In this document: positions 34,401-47,857 of the stretch, in pieces
Position numbering within the stretch: position 1 is the stretch's first letter
Layout: each line of letters opens with the position of its first letter
From: Trichomonas vaginalis G3
Lineage: Eukaryota > Parabasalia > Trichomonadida > Trichomonadidae
Length of the DNA: 64,000 bases
Assembly: GCF_026262505.1 (NCBI RefSeq)
Contig: NC_067207.1
Coordinates: forward strand, 7,842,082-7,906,081
Reading direction: 5' to 3'
Program-made: the position numbers and the translations under genes
Notes under the pieces: model-generated
The model's database searches: none
Seen by the model: the letters and a program-made list of their open reading frames with translations, nothing else
What the model was told of the DNA's origin: nothing

Positions 34401-37400
34401 GTTCTCAATGCAACAGCCGTAGCAAGCGAACAAGAAAGAATGGACTTTCAAAGTTAACGCTACAAAGGATCATAATAAGACAAAGTTACTTGTTGTTGTT
34501 GAGACCGACGCCGATCATAAATCCAACTTAGGTACCGGTAATGTTACATATTCTTCCACAGTCCCCACACCAGTTATCGAGAGTGTTCAATACAACGATG
34601 GCAACGAAGTAATTTCAGGCAATCCATACACAGCCAAAATCATACTCGAAACAGGCTTAAATATTACAAAGACATATTATCTCTTTGCAACAGAAAGCGA
34701 AGCTTCCAACGCCTCTGCCACTAGCGTCGCAATATCACAAAATGTTCTCAATGCAACAGCCGTAGCAAGCGGAACAAGAAAGAATGGACTTTCAAAGTTA
34801 ACGCTACAAAGGATCATAATAAGACAAAGTTACTTGTTGTTGTTGAGACCGACGCCGATCATAAATCCAACTTAGGTACCGGTAATGTTACATATTCTTC
34901 CACAGTCCCCACACCAGTTATCGAGAGTGTTCAATACAACGATGGCAACGAAGTAATTCAGGCAATCCATACACAGCCAAAATCATACTCGAAACAGGCT
35001 TAAATATTACAAAGACATATTATCTCTTTGCAACAGAAAGCGAAGCTTCCAACGCCTCTGCCACTAGCGTCGCAATATCACAAAATGTTCTCAATGCAAC
35101 AGCCGTAGCAAGCGGGAACAAGAAGAATGGACTTTCAAAGTTAACGCTACAAAGGATCATAATAAGACAAAGTTACTTGTTGTTGTTGAGACCGACGCCG
35201 ATCATAAATCCAACTTAGGTACCGGTAATGTTACATATTCTTCCACAGTCCCCACACCAGTTATCGAGAGTGTTCAATACAACGATGGCAACGAAGTAAT
35301 TTCAGGCAATCCATACACAGCCAAAATCATACTCGAAACAGGCTTAAATATTACAAAGACATATTATCTCTTTGCAACAGAAAGCGAAGCTTCCAACGCC
35401 TCTGCCACTAGCGTCGCAATATCACAAAATGTTCTCAATGCAACAGCCGTAGCAAGCGGGAACAAGAAAGAATGGACTTTCAAAGTTAACGCTACAAAGG
35501 ATCATAAGACAAAGTTACTTGTTGGTTGAGACGGACGCCGATCATAAATCCAACTTAGGTACCGGTAATGTTACATATTCTTCCACAGTCCCCACACCAG
35601 TTATCGAGAGTGTTCAATACAACGAAGGCAACGAAGTAATTTCAGGCAATCCATACACAGCCAAAATCATACTCGAAACAGGCTTAAATATTACAAGACA
35701 TATATCTCTTTGCAACAGAAAGCGAAGCTTTCCAACGCCTCTGCCACTAGCGTCGCAATATCACAAAATGTTCTCATATGCAACAGCCGTAGCAAGCGGG
35801 AACAAGAAAGAATGGACTTTCAAAGTTAACGCTACAAAGGATATATAATAAGACAAAGTTACTGTTGTTGTTGAGACCGACGCCGATCATAAAATCCAAC
35901 TTAGGTACCGGTAATGTTACATATTCTTCACAGTCCCCAACACAGTTATCGAGAGTGTTCAATACACACGAAGGCAACGAAGTAATTCAGGCAATCACTA
36001 CACAGCCAAAATCATACCTCGAAACAGGCTTAAATATTACAAAGACATATTATCTCTTTGCAACAAAGCGAAGCTTCCAACGCCTCTGCCACTAGCGTCG
36101 AATATCAACAAAATGTTCTCAATGCAACAGCCGTAGCAAGCGGGAACAAGAAAGAATGACTTTCAAAGTTAACGCTACAAAGGATCATAATAAGACAAAG
36201 TTACTTGTTGTTGTTGAGACCCGACGCCGATCATAAATCCAACTTAGGTACCGTAATGTTACATATTCTTCCACAGTCCCCACACCAGTTATCGAGAGTG
36301 TTCAATACAACGAAGGCAACGAAGTAATTTCAGGCAATCCATACACAGCCAAAATCATACTCGAAACAGGCTTAAATATTACAAAGACATATTATCTCTT
36401 TGCAACAGAAAGCGAAGCTTCCAACGCCTCTGCCACTAGCGTCGCAAATATCACAAAATGTCTCTCAATGCAACAGCCGTAGCAAGCGGGAACAAGAAAG
36501 AATGGACTTCAAAGTTAACGCTACAAAGGATCATAAATAAGACAAAGTTACTTGTTGTTGTTGAGACCGACGCCGATCATAAATCCAACTTAGGTCCGGT
36601 AATGTTACATATTCTTCCACAAGTCCCCACACCAGGTTATCGAGAGTGTTCAATACAACGAAGGCAACGAAGTAATTTCAGGCAATCCATACACAGCCAA
36701 AATCATACTGAAACAGGCTTAAATATTACAAAGACATATTATCTCTTTGCAACAGAAAGCGAAGCTTCCAACGCCTCTGCACTAGCGTCGCAATATCACA
36801 AAATTTGTTCTCATGCAACAGCCGTAGCAAGCGGGAACAAGAAAGAATGGACTTTCAAAGTTAACGCTACAAAGGATCATAATAAGACAAAGTTATTGTT
36901 GTTGTTGAGACCGACGCCGATCATAAATCCAACTTAGGTACCGGTAATGTTACATATTCTTCCACAGTCCCCACACCAGTTATCGAGAGTGTTCAATACA
37001 ACGATGGCAACGAAGTAATTTCAGGCAATCCATACACAGCCAAAATCATACTCGAAAGCAGCTAATATTACAAAAGACATATTATCTTTTTGCAACAGAA
37101 AGCGAAGCTTCCAACGCCTCTGCCACTAGCGTCGCAATATCAACAAAATGTTCTCAATGCAACAGCCGTAGCAAGCGGGAACAAGAAAGAATGGACTTTC
37201 AAAGTTAACGCTACAAAGGATCATAATAAGACAAAGTTACTTTGTTGTTGTTGAGACCGACGCGATCATAAATCCAACTTAGGTACCGGTAATGTTACAT
37301 ATTCTTCACAAGTCCCCACACCAGTTATCGAGAGTGTTCAATACAACGAGGCAACGAAGTAATTTCAGCAATCCATACACAGCCAAAATCATACTCGAAA

Positions 37401-40400
37401 CAGGCTTAAATATTACAAAGACATATTATCTCTTTGCAACAGAAAGCGAAGCTTCCAACGCCTCTGCACTAGCGTCGCAATATCACAAAATGTTCTCAAT
37501 GCAACAGCCGTAGCAAGCGGGAACAAGAAAGAATGGACTTTCAAAGTTAACGCTACAAAGGATCATAATAAGACAAAGTTACTTGTTGTTGTGAGACCGA
37601 CGCCGATCATAAATCCAACTTAGGTACCGGTAATGTTACATATTCTTCCACAGTCCCCACACCAGTTATCGAGAGTTTCAATACAACGATGGCAACGAAG
37701 TAATTTCAGGCAATCCATACACAGCCAAAAATCATACTCGAAACAGGCTTAAATATTACAAAGACATATTATCTCTTTGCAACAGAAAGCGAAGCTTCCA
37801 ACGCCTCTGCCACTAGCGTCGCAATATCACAAAATGTTCTCAATGCAACAGCCGTAGCAAGCGGGAACAAGAAAGAATGGACTTTCAAAGTTAACGCTAC
37901 AAAGGATCATAATAAGACAAAGTTACTTGTTGTTGTTGAGACGACGCCGATCATAAATCCACTTAGGTACCGGTAATGTACATATTCTTCCACAGTCCCA
38001 CACCAGTTACGAGAGTGTTCAATACAACGAAGTGCAACGAAGTAATTTCAGGCAATCCATACACAGCCAAAATCATACTCGAAACAGGCTTAAATATTAC
38101 AAAGACATATTATTCTCTTTGCACACAGAAAGCGAAGCTTCAACGCCTCTGCCACTAGCGTCGCAATATCACAAAATGTTCTCAATGCAACAGCCGTAGC
38201 AAGCGGGAACAAGAAAGAATGGACTTTCAAAGTTAACGCTACAAAGGATCATAAAAGACAAAGTTTACTTGTTGTTGTTGAGACCGACGCGATCATAAAT
38301 CCAACTTAGTTACCGGTAATGTTACATATTCTTCCACAGTCCCCACACCAGTTATCGAGAGTGTTCAATACAACGAAGGCAACGAAGTAATTTCAGGCAA
38401 TCCATACACAGCCAAAATCATACTCGAAACAGGCTTAAATATTACAAAGACATATTATCTCTTTGCAACAGAAAGCGAAGCTTCCAACGCCTCTGCCACT
38501 AGCGTCGCAATATCAACAAAATGTTCTCAATGCAACAGCCGTAGCAAGCGGGAACAAGAAAGAATGGACTTTCAAAGTTAACGCTACAAGGATCATAATA
38601 GGACAAAGTTACTTGTTGTTGTTGAGACCGACGCCGATCATAAATCCAACTTAGGTACCGGTAATGTTACATATTTCTTCCACAGTCCCCACACCAGTTA
38701 TCGAGAGTGTTCAATACAACGATGGCAACGAAGTAATTTCAGGCAATCCATACACAGCCAAAATCATACTCGAAACAGGCTTAAATATTACAAAGACATA
38801 TTATCTTTGCAACAGAAAGCGAAGCTTCCAACGCCTCTGCCACTAGCGTCGCAATAATCACAAAATGTTCTCAATGCAACAGCCGTAGCAACGGGAACAA
38901 GAAAGAATGGACTTTCAAAGTTAACGCTACAAAGGATCATAAATAAGACAAAGTTACTTGTTGTTGTTGAGACCGACGCCGATCATAAATCCAACTTAGG
39001 TACCGGTAATGTTACATATTCTTCCAAGTCCCCACACCAGTTATCGAGAGTGTTCAATACAACGATGGCAACGAAGTAATTTTCAGGCAATCCATACACA
39101 GCCAAAATCATACTCGAAACAGGCTTAAATATTACAAAGACATATAATCTCTTTGCAACAGAAAAGCGAAGCTTCCAACGCCTCTGCCACTAGCGTCGCA
39201 ATATCACAAAATGTTCTCATGCAACAGCCGTAGCAAGCGGGAACAAGAAAGAATGGATTTCAAAGTTAACGCTAAAAAGGATCATAATAAGACAAAGTTA
39301 CTTGTTGTTGTTGAGACCGACCGCCGATCATAAAATCCAACTTAGGTACCGGTAATGTTACATATTCTTCCACAGTCCCCACACCAGTTATCGAGAGTGT
39401 TCAATACAACGATGGCAACGAAGTAATTTCAGGCAATCCATACACAGCCAAAATCATACTCGAAACAGGCTTAAATATTACAAAGACATATTATCTCTTT
39501 GCAACAGAAAGCGAAGCTTCCAACGCCTCTGCCACTAGCGTCGCAATATCACAAAATGTTCTCAATGCAACAGCCGTAGCAAGCGGGAACAAGAAAGAAT
39601 GGACTTTCAAAGTTAACGCTACAAAGGATCATAATAAGACAAAGTTACTTGTTGTTGTTGAGACCGACGCGATCATAAATCCAACTTAGGTACCGGTAAT
39701 GTTACATATTCTTCCACAGTCCCCACACCAGTTTACGAGAAGTGTTCAATACAACGATGGCAACGAAGTAATTTCAGGCAATCCATACACAGCCAAAATC
39801 ATACTCGAAACAGGCTTAAATATTACAAAGACATATTATCTCTTTGCAACAGAAAGCGAAGCTTCCAACGCCTCTGCCACTAGCGTCGCAATATCACAAA
39901 ATGTTCTCAATGCAACAGCCGTAGCAAGCGGGAACAAGAAAGAATGGACTTCAAAGTTAACGCTACAAAGGATCATAATAAGACAAAGTTACTTGTTGTT
40001 GTTGAGGACGACGCGATCATAAATCCAACTTAGGTACCGGTAATGTTACATATTCTTCCACAGTCCCCACAGCCAGTTATCGAGAGTGTTCAATACAACG
40101 ATGGCAACGAAGTAATTTCAGGCAATCCATACACAGCCAAATCATACTCGAAACAGGCTTAAATATTACAAAGACATATTATCTCTTTGCACAGAAAGCG
40201 AAGCTTCCAACGCCTCTGCACTAGCGTCGCATATATACAAAAATGTTCTCAATGCAACAGCCGTAGCAAGCGGGAACAAGAAAGAATGGACTTTCAAAGT
40301 TAACGCTACAAAGATCATAATAAGACAAATTACTTGTTGTTGTTGAGACCGACGCCGATCATAAATCCAACTTAGGTACCGGTAATGTTACATATTCTTC

Positions 40401-43400
40401 CACAGTCCCCACACCATTTTATCGAGAGTGTTCAATACAACGAAGGCAACGAAGTAATTTCAGGCAATCCATACACAGCCAAAATCATACTCGAAACAGG
40501 CTTAAATATTACAAAGACATATTATCTCTTTTGCAACAGAAAGCGAAGCTTCCAACGCCTCTGCCACTAGCGTCGCAATATCACAAAATGTTCTCAATGC
40601 AACAGCCGTAGCAAGCGGGAACAAGAAAGAATGGACTTTCAAAGTTAACGCTACAAAGGATCATAATAAGAAAAGTTACTTGTTGTTGTTGAGACCGAGC
40701 CGATCATAAAATCCAACTTAGGTACCGGTAATGTTACATATTCTTCCACAGTCCCCACACCAGTTATCGAGAGTGTTCAATACAACGATGCAACGAAGTA
40801 ATTTCAGGCAATCCATACACAGCCAAAATCATACTCGAAACAGGCTTAAATATTACAAAAGACATATTATCTCTTTGCAACAGAAAGGAAGCTTCCAACG
40901 CCCTCTGCCACTAGCGTCGCAATATCACAAAATGTTCTCAATGCAACAGCCGTAGCAAGCGGGAACAAGAAAGAATGGACTTTCAAGTTTAACGCTACAA
41001 AGGATCATAATAAGACAAAGTTACTTGTTGTTGTTGAGACCGACGCCGATCATAAATCAACTTAGGTACCGGTAATGTTACATATTCTTCACAGTCCCCA
41101 CACCAGTTTATTCGAGAGTGTTCAATACAACGATGGCAACGAAGTAATTTCAGGCAATCCATACACAGCCAAAATCATACTCGAAACAGGCTTAAAAATT
41201 ACAAAGACATATTATCTCTTTGCAACAGAAAGCGAAGCTTCCAACGCCTCTGCCACTAGCGTCGCAATATCAACAAAATGTTCTCAATGCAACAGCCGTA
41301 GCAAAGCGGGAACAAGAAAGAATGGACTTTCAAAGTTAACGCTACAAAAGGATCATAATAAGACAAAGTTACTTGTTGTTGTTGAGACCGACGCCGATCA
41401 TAAATCCAACTTAGTACGTAATGTTACATATCTCTTCCACAGTCCCCACACCAGTTATCGAGAGTGTTCAATACAACGATGGCAACGAAGTAATTTCAGG
41501 CAATCCATACACAGCCAAAAATCATACTCGAAACAGGCTTAAATATTACAAAGACATATTATCTCTTTGCAACAGAAAGCGAAGCTTCCAACGCCTCTGC
41601 CACTACGTCGCAATATCACAAAATGTTCTCAATGCAACAGCCGTAGCAAGCGGGAACAAGAAAGAATGGACTTTTCAAAGTTAACGCAACAAAGGATCAT
41701 AATAAGACAAAGTTACTTGTTGTTGTTGAGACCGACGCCGATCATAAATCCAACTTAGGTACCGGTAATGTTACATATTCTTCCACAGTCCCCACACCAG
41801 TATCGAGAGTGTTCAATACAACGAATGGCAACGAAGTAATTTCAGGCAATCCATACACAGCCAAAATCATACTCGAAACAGGCTTAAATATTACAAAAGA
41901 CATATTATCTCTTTGCAACAGAAAGCGAAGCTTCCAACGCCTCTGCCACTAGCGTCGCAATATCACAAAAATGTTCTCAATGCAACAGCCGTAGCAAGCG
42001 GGAACAAGAAAAGATGGACTTTCAAAGTTAACGCTACAAAGGATCATAATAAGACAAAGTTACTTGTTGTTGTTGAGACCGACGCGATCATAAATCCAAC
42101 TTAGGTACCGGTAATGTTACATATTCTTCCACATCCCCACACCAGTTATCGAGAGTGTTCAATACAACGATGGCAACGAATAATTTCAGGCAATCCATAC
42201 ACAGCCAAAATCATACTCGAACAGGCTTAAATATTACAAAGACATATTATCTCTTTGCAAACAGAAAGCGAAAGCTTCCAACGCCTCTGCCACTAGGTCG
42301 CAATATCACAAAATGTTCTCAATGCAACAGCCGTAGCAAGCGGGAACAAGAAAGAATGGACTTTCAAAGTTAACGCTACAAAGGATCATAATAAGACAAA
42401 GTTACTTGTTGTTGTTGAGACCGACGCCGATCATAAATCCAAACTTAGTACCGGTAATGTTACATATTCTTCCACAGTCCCCACACCAGTTATCGAGAGT
42501 GTTCAATACAAACGATGGCAACGAAGTAATTTCAGCAATCCATACACAGCCAAAATCATACTCGAACAGGCTTAAATATTACAAAGACATATTATCTCTT
42601 TGCAACAGAAAGCGAAGCTTCCAACGCCTCTGCCACTAGCGTCGCAATATCACAAAATGTTCTCAATGCAACAGCCGTAGCAAGCGGGACAAGAAAGAAT
42701 GGAACTTTCAAAGTTAACGCTACAAAGGATCATAATAAGACAAAGTTACTTGTTGTTGTTGAGACCGACGCCGATCATAAATCCAACTTAGGTACCGGTA
42801 AGTTACATATTCTTCACAGTCCCCACACCAGTTATCGAGAGTGTTCAATACAACGAGGCAACGAAGTAATTTCAGGCAATCCATACACAGCCAAAATCAT
42901 ACTCGAACAGGCTTAAATATTACAAAGACATATTATCTCTTTGCAACAGAAAGCGAAGCTTCCAACGCCTCTGCCACTAGCGTCGCAATATCACAAAATG
43001 TTCTCAATGCAACAGCCGTAGCAAGCGGGAACAAGAAAGAATGGACTTTCAAAGTTAACGCTACAAGGATCATAAATAAGACAAAGTTACTTGTTGTTGT
43101 TGAGACCGACGGCGATCATAAATCCAACTTAGGTACCGGTAATGTCATATTCTCTCTGAAGTCGTCCATATTTATCTGGGCAACTTGTTGTTGCTGAAAA
43201 ATCATTGACACACCATTTTCAAGGCCGTGATATATTTCCAGTTAAAGTTTACATTCAACACTTTGTGAGGCAAAGACAGAAGCTCGAATAATAGATTCAA
43301 TGCAGATCAGAAATGGATAGATCTCCCAGACGACAATGGTAACGAAGTAGAAAACCCCCAGGGTCGCAATTAAGATTACATGCACGGAAGCAAACATATC

Positions 43401-43763
43401 TGACTCACAACATTCCAGCTCCAAGTATGAAGATACAAAGAAGATGGAAAAGTTAAAACTTAAATTAGTTAGCTGGATCCATGGTCATTGAAACGGAGGT
43501 TTCACTTCAGGAAACAACAATTACGTTGTCAGGCCAGACGCCTGGTGATGGATTCCGAAGCCAACACCGTAATGACTAGCGCTGAAAGAATAAGTGGAGT
43601 CTTTACTGGTGGACAGAAGGCGGTATTGTCGTATTGGCGTTCTTCTTGCTGTTTTCTTATTATCTCATCATCTACTTCGTTTTCTGCAAGGAAACCATCT
43701 TAAAGATAATCATCCATCTGATATCCAAGATTGAATTCCGGCTCCGCGTGTTAATGAGTGTAA
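25486..43763 (+). pseudogene. Polinton-like N-terminus fused to expanded repeat membrane protein, copy 2
   Basis: It has the same start as copy 1 (MYRIDVSDFYDFQAF), then about 50 repeats of 342 bp, then the non-repeat C-terminal region with membrane segment and stop near 43,763. If in frame it would be roughly 6,000 residues. As printed, the frame changes often. Up to about 35.5 kb nearly all changes are run-length differences in CCCC, GGG, TTT or AAA. After that, random small indels are dense. I read this as consensus error over a long repeat, so the true gene may be open; this cannot be settled from the sequence. Confidence 0.55.
25852..43153 (+). repeat. Expanded 342-bp coding tandem array, about 50 units (type B)
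   Basis: The units are type B: VNATKDHNKTKLLVVVETDA, then DHKSNLGTGNVTYSSTVP, TPVIESVQYNDGNEV, NPYTAKIILETGLNITKTYY and SNASATSVAISQNVLNATAV. They are almost identical to each other over the cleaner first 10 kb. The total of about 17.3 kb divided by 342 gives about 50 units, against about 9 in unit 1 and about 4 in the inverted copy. Every unit carries several N-glycosylation sequons. Only the first half unit is type A. Confidence 0.9.
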
Positions 43764-43927
43764 TTTAATTAAAGGATGTCAATTTTGGAAGAAAATGAAG
43801 AAAATCCTAAAAATGCTTAAAAATGAAATTTTCCAAACGTACTTTTTTTATCTCATTTTTTTTGATTTGAAAAAATTTGGAGAAGAAGAACTCTTCGTTT
43901 TTTGATTTTGTCACGATGGTTTTAAAG

Positions 43928-43929
43928 TA
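43928..43929. other. Empty mariner target site (TA) in unit 2
   Basis: The flank GGTTTTAAAGTA is followed directly by host sequence (TTCAATTATTTTTGTATAT). In units 1 and 4 the same GGTTTTAAAGTA is followed by the mariner. This supports the element boundaries and a TA target. Some bases of the right flank differ or are missing here, which may be read error. Confidence 0.65.
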
Positions 43930-44055
43930 TTCAATTATTTTTGTATATTTTGAGAGGAAATTATATTTCTCCTAAAGTGAACAATTTTCCCAAAATTGCA
44001 CTCCTTCAAATTTCTGAAGACTCAATCGGGTTAAAATTACAGTTTCTACACAGAA

Positions 44056-46384
44056 GCAAAGCCGAACAAATTGATTGCCACTATTTGTGATCGCTTTGAT
44101 TGGAGAGACTCTTGAAACATTCGACAGCTCCTCTTCTACACCCATTCTGAACGTTGAAGCACAAGTTGAAAAATGGAACAGAAATCGGGAGGTACGTTCC
44201 TGCAGGCAGAAAACAGAGAAGGAAGGTGAATCCTCAACGCGGAAACAAACTTCTCTTTCCCTCCAACAGGAGATGGTTCCGTGCTTCGCAACCTCGGAAC
44301 CTCCAAACTACGGAAACCCACATTCCAATATGGAATCAGTTGAAATCCATGTCATTAGCTATCTTTCAGCTATTTTGAAGTGCTTCTGACCATGTTCCTG
44401 GTAAGTAAGGATTCTTTAATGCTACCATAACTCTAGACCGTTGCTGGCGGTTTTTAAGCGGTTTAAGAGGCAGGAGTGAAGTGATTCTTTTCCAGAATCT
44501 CAGTCTCTTGCAATAACGAATTCACGGCTTCGCATTTGAGCGGGGAGACGAGAGAGTCATTTTCCTGTTACAGCGAATGAGAAACAGAAAAAGGACAATT
44601 TCCACTTTTTCAAGTGAAAGAACCAATTTTTCCGTCTCTCGCGTGTACGTACATCCCTGGGAATGATCATCTCGAAACTCTATCCATCTATGTCCGATGA
44701 AAGAGAGGTATGTTTGCTTGAGGTGTATCCGTAAAGCAAAGTCGTAAAATCATAATACGCGCGTCTGTGTCAGCAGTTATGATGCATCGCCTTTCCAAGC
44801 AAGAACAAGTTGTCCTGGAGTTCTTCCCAGTGAGTTCGCACCTCAGAACAGGCATCTGTTTTGCTATGGCCGTTCTTGTAGTGTAGACTTGGATTTCTTC
44901 CGGTAGATAATAATTACGCGAAATTGGGAGTATCGCCTTGGAAACATGTTGCTGGGTATTCTGGATACTTGGACTGCAACAGCGTGATGGATGTTTTTGA
45001 AGAGTCATCGGCTTTGTTTTGACATCATTAAAAAATACCGGTGTATTTGGCCGTGGAGAAACCAGTCTCTCTGAACATACTTAGTCCTGTGCGGAGGCCA
45101 AGGCGAGTGTGATTGGGATAACTTTTGGGCTTGGGAAGATTATTGATCACACACTGGTTTTTGAGTACCACAGAAGGACCACTTTGAGTAAAGGAACTTT
45201 GATCTTTTCAATGGATTGCTGGATGCAAGGTAGTTCTGTGCTGATTTCCCTTCTGAAACGTCTGCAAAATTATCTTTCCGGTTGGAGTGCGAAAGAAGGA
45301 ATTCGCGTCGTAGAAATCGTAACAGGTGTGATCTGTGGTATATTTGAGACTGCGCATGACGGTAAGGGTATATCATCTTTTATGGCAAATAACTTAGCCA
45401 TGTTGATGGGAGAGAGCGATGTATTCGCTCGGGAAGTGCACGGTTACATGCATTGCGGATAGTGGTAAATAACTTCGAATTTTAAGTCAAACAAGCTCAT
45501 CTTTCAATTTTAATTGTTCTATGATTGGGTGTAAAAATGGTAGTCTTCGTTTACAGATATAGATATCTGAGTGTGACGAGTCTGACCATAAAGCTGTAAT
45601 TCGTTGTCATTTGTTAAGAGGAAGCAGTTTATGGAAAAGATGATTGGGATGAATTCATGCGAGTTACAGATTTCGGGCCAGATTTGGTCGCTATGTTAAC
45701 GATAAGTATTTTCTCTTCAACGCATAATGTAATAAAATATTACTAATATGGGAATGAGTGTTGATTTCTCTACGATTTTTCTGATTTTCAAAGTTATGGA
45801 TTGAGATTGAGAGTTGGGAGCCTGCCTTGGCATTACCTTTGACGTGATAATTGTGAAAGGATGTACATAGAATATAGAATTGCAGTGAATATATCGAACT
45901 ATTAACAGCATCCTTGTATATTGTACCGGACATCTATCTTCCAAAGATTGTGATTTTTCGCTTGCAATCTTTCAGCTTCATACGGCAAATCAATACTATA
46001 AATGTAATTTGGTTCTGCAAAGCCAAACGATTTACGGGACCATTGAAGCTCCGATTCATACTGGGTTCAGATACTGAAGGTGATTCCGAGTGTAGACCTG
46101 ATTCAAATCCCATAACAAAACTCTTCCGCAATCGGTCTGAAAATTGCTAAGTAAGGTAGCTCATATGTGGAATTTAGGCAAGGTTAATGGTTTGAATTTA
46201 GAATTCAATGGACATAAGAAGAAATATCATTTTAGTAGTTTATAGAAGATAATTGCTGCCTTGTACACGGCAATGCAAATAGCCCACATTGCTTCCCATC
46301 CATGCTCCCTGTGTTGACACTTTACTAGGTGGAACAAAAGTAAGCACATCGTATCTTAGCTTTATTAAAAGGATTCGCTTGCAT
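44056..46384 (-). pseudogene. WDR11-like gene, 3'-truncated and error-rich, unit 2
   Basis: The sequence follows the WDR11-like gene from its ATG (46382-46384) back to the part equivalent to about 16,170 in the complete copy. There it jumps to the spacer equivalent of about 15,215, losing about 950 bp including the C-terminal helical region. Dense small indels break the frame throughout and are probably read errors. The deletion junction (ACAGAAGCAA) shows only a few bases of microhomology. It may be a real deletion or a chimeric read. Confidence 0.6.
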
Positions 46385-46488
46385 TTTTTTTATAAATTGG
46401 TATCGTCAAAAATTTTAATTCTACAATGTTTTAAAATATATTAATTATTTAGTTGTTACAATCACAATCACACTCTACTGAAAGAAAA

Positions 46489-46890
46489 AAAGGTAGTGGG
46501 GGCTTCCAGCGCGTCTGCGCCCTCTGCCCCGAAGATGTTTGTAATAAAACCGCTTTTTAACTTCACTTTAAAATCCACGTAAGCTACGTAAGAATATACG
46601 TAAGAGGAAGGGAGCATTGAACATCCAATAGTAAACTGACCCACAGCAACAGTTGCAACAACAATGAATATGACCCCATATGTTGCAACACAAATGTCAG
46701 CAACCTATGCTTTTAAACCGAGTTATTGGTGCACAGGAGTGGGAGTTTAAAGAGCGGCACTTTAGCAAAATGGCAGGGCTAGGTGGGAAGCTGCAGCGGA
46801 ACAGCTTATAACCCTCAAGAGTCAGATGATTTGGTTCACGTTCAATAAATAACAGATGTCAAAAGTCAAACATAGACATACAGGACATAG
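46489..46890 (+). mobile_element. Start of a third Polinton module, error-rich, cut by the gap
   Basis: The degraded equivalent of the GC-rich hairpin and the first part of ORF1 can be followed up to the N run. It looks broken by many small differences, most of them probably sequencing error. It shows that unit 2 is followed by at least the beginning of another Polinton block in the same orientation. Confidence 0.6.
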
Positions 46891-46990
46891 NNNNNNNNNN
46901 NNNNNNNNNNNNNNNNNNNNNNNNNNNNNNNNNNNNNNNNNNNNNNNNNNNNNNNNNNNNNNNNNNNNNNNNNNNNNNNNNNNNNNNNNN
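46891..46990. other. Assembly gap (100 N)
   Basis: Exactly 100 N, the conventional gap of unknown size. Sequence on the two sides is from the same gene (ORF1) but in opposite orientation. Confidence 0.99.
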
Positions 46991-47748
46991 TTACTTTCTT
47001 GCTAAGTTTTCATACTGTACGGTTTGGTTTTGCAACTGTAAAAGTTTTTCTGCCTTTACATTTGCTTCAACTTCTTTTTTATACTCATCGCTATCCATAT
47101 ATGTCTTCAGGGCTTTTTGTTTTATTTCTTCATCTTTCAGTACTTTATATTGAGTAGTATGGTTTTTCAAATTTATAACATCTTGTTCCATTTTTGCTAC
47201 TTCTGCTGCTTTTTCTGACACTTTTTTCGCATATTCCTCTGTACTTAGTTCTTTCAGTTGTTCTTCTTTCTTCTTTTTCTCTACGTTTAACTCATTGAGT
47301 TTCTTTGTGTGTCTGTCATATTCTAGTTTCTTTTCGTTTTCACTTATTTGTTTCTGTATGTCTATGTTTGACTTTTTGACATCTGTTATTTGATTTTTGA
47401 GTGAACTCAAATTCATTTGACTTTGAGGGTTATAAGCTGTTCCGTCTGCAGCTCCACCATAGCCTGCCATTTTCGCTAAAAGTGCCGCTCTTAAACCTCC
47501 ACTCTGTGCACCAATAACTCGGTTTAAAAGCATAGGGTTGCTTGACATTTGTTGCAACATAGTGGGGTCATTCAGCATTTGTTGTTGCAACTGTTGTTGT
47601 GGTGTCAGTTTTACTATTGGATGTTTCAATGCTCCCTTCCTCTTACGTATATTCTTACGTAGCTTACGTGGCATTTTAAGTGAAGTTAAAAAGCGGTTTT
47701 ATACTAAACATCTTCGGGGCTAGAGGGCGCAACGCGCCTGGAAGCCCC
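46991..47748 (-). mobile_element. ORF1 5' fragment and hairpin, inverted, cut by the gap
   Basis: The minus strand carries the first 220 or so codons of Polinton ORF1 (start at 47674), the Inr-like motif at 47678-47683 and the GC-rich hairpin at 47716-47748. It is a fragment, cut off at the gap. The block then continues into the WDR11-like gene exactly as in the other units, but in inverted orientation. Confidence 0.7.
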
Positions 47749-47857
47749 ACTACCTTTTTTTTTCAAGTAGATGTGATTTGATTCTGTACAACTAAATATT
47801 AATATATTTAAAACATTGTAGAATTAAAATTTTTGACGATATCAATTTATAAAAAAA

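Larger units (their letters stand above)
35500..46890. other. Low-quality consensus leading up to the assembly gap
   Basis: Compared with identical segments elsewhere in the window, this stretch has small insertions and deletions every few tens of bases, in repeats, in unique host sequence and in Polinton sequence alike. The rate rises sharply near 35.5 kb and continues to the N run. Such even damage over unrelated sequences is typical of unpolished single long-read sequence. Confidence 0.8.

Noticed and set aside
28712-42640. Many short ORFs of 60-85 codons starting MLHILPQS
   Set aside because: They are alternate-frame shadows of the repeat, restarting where base runs change the printed frame.
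25852-43153. Centromeric or other non-coding satellite
   Set aside because: The 342-bp period is a multiple of three, all units code the same 114 residues, and the array lies within a gene with a membrane segment.
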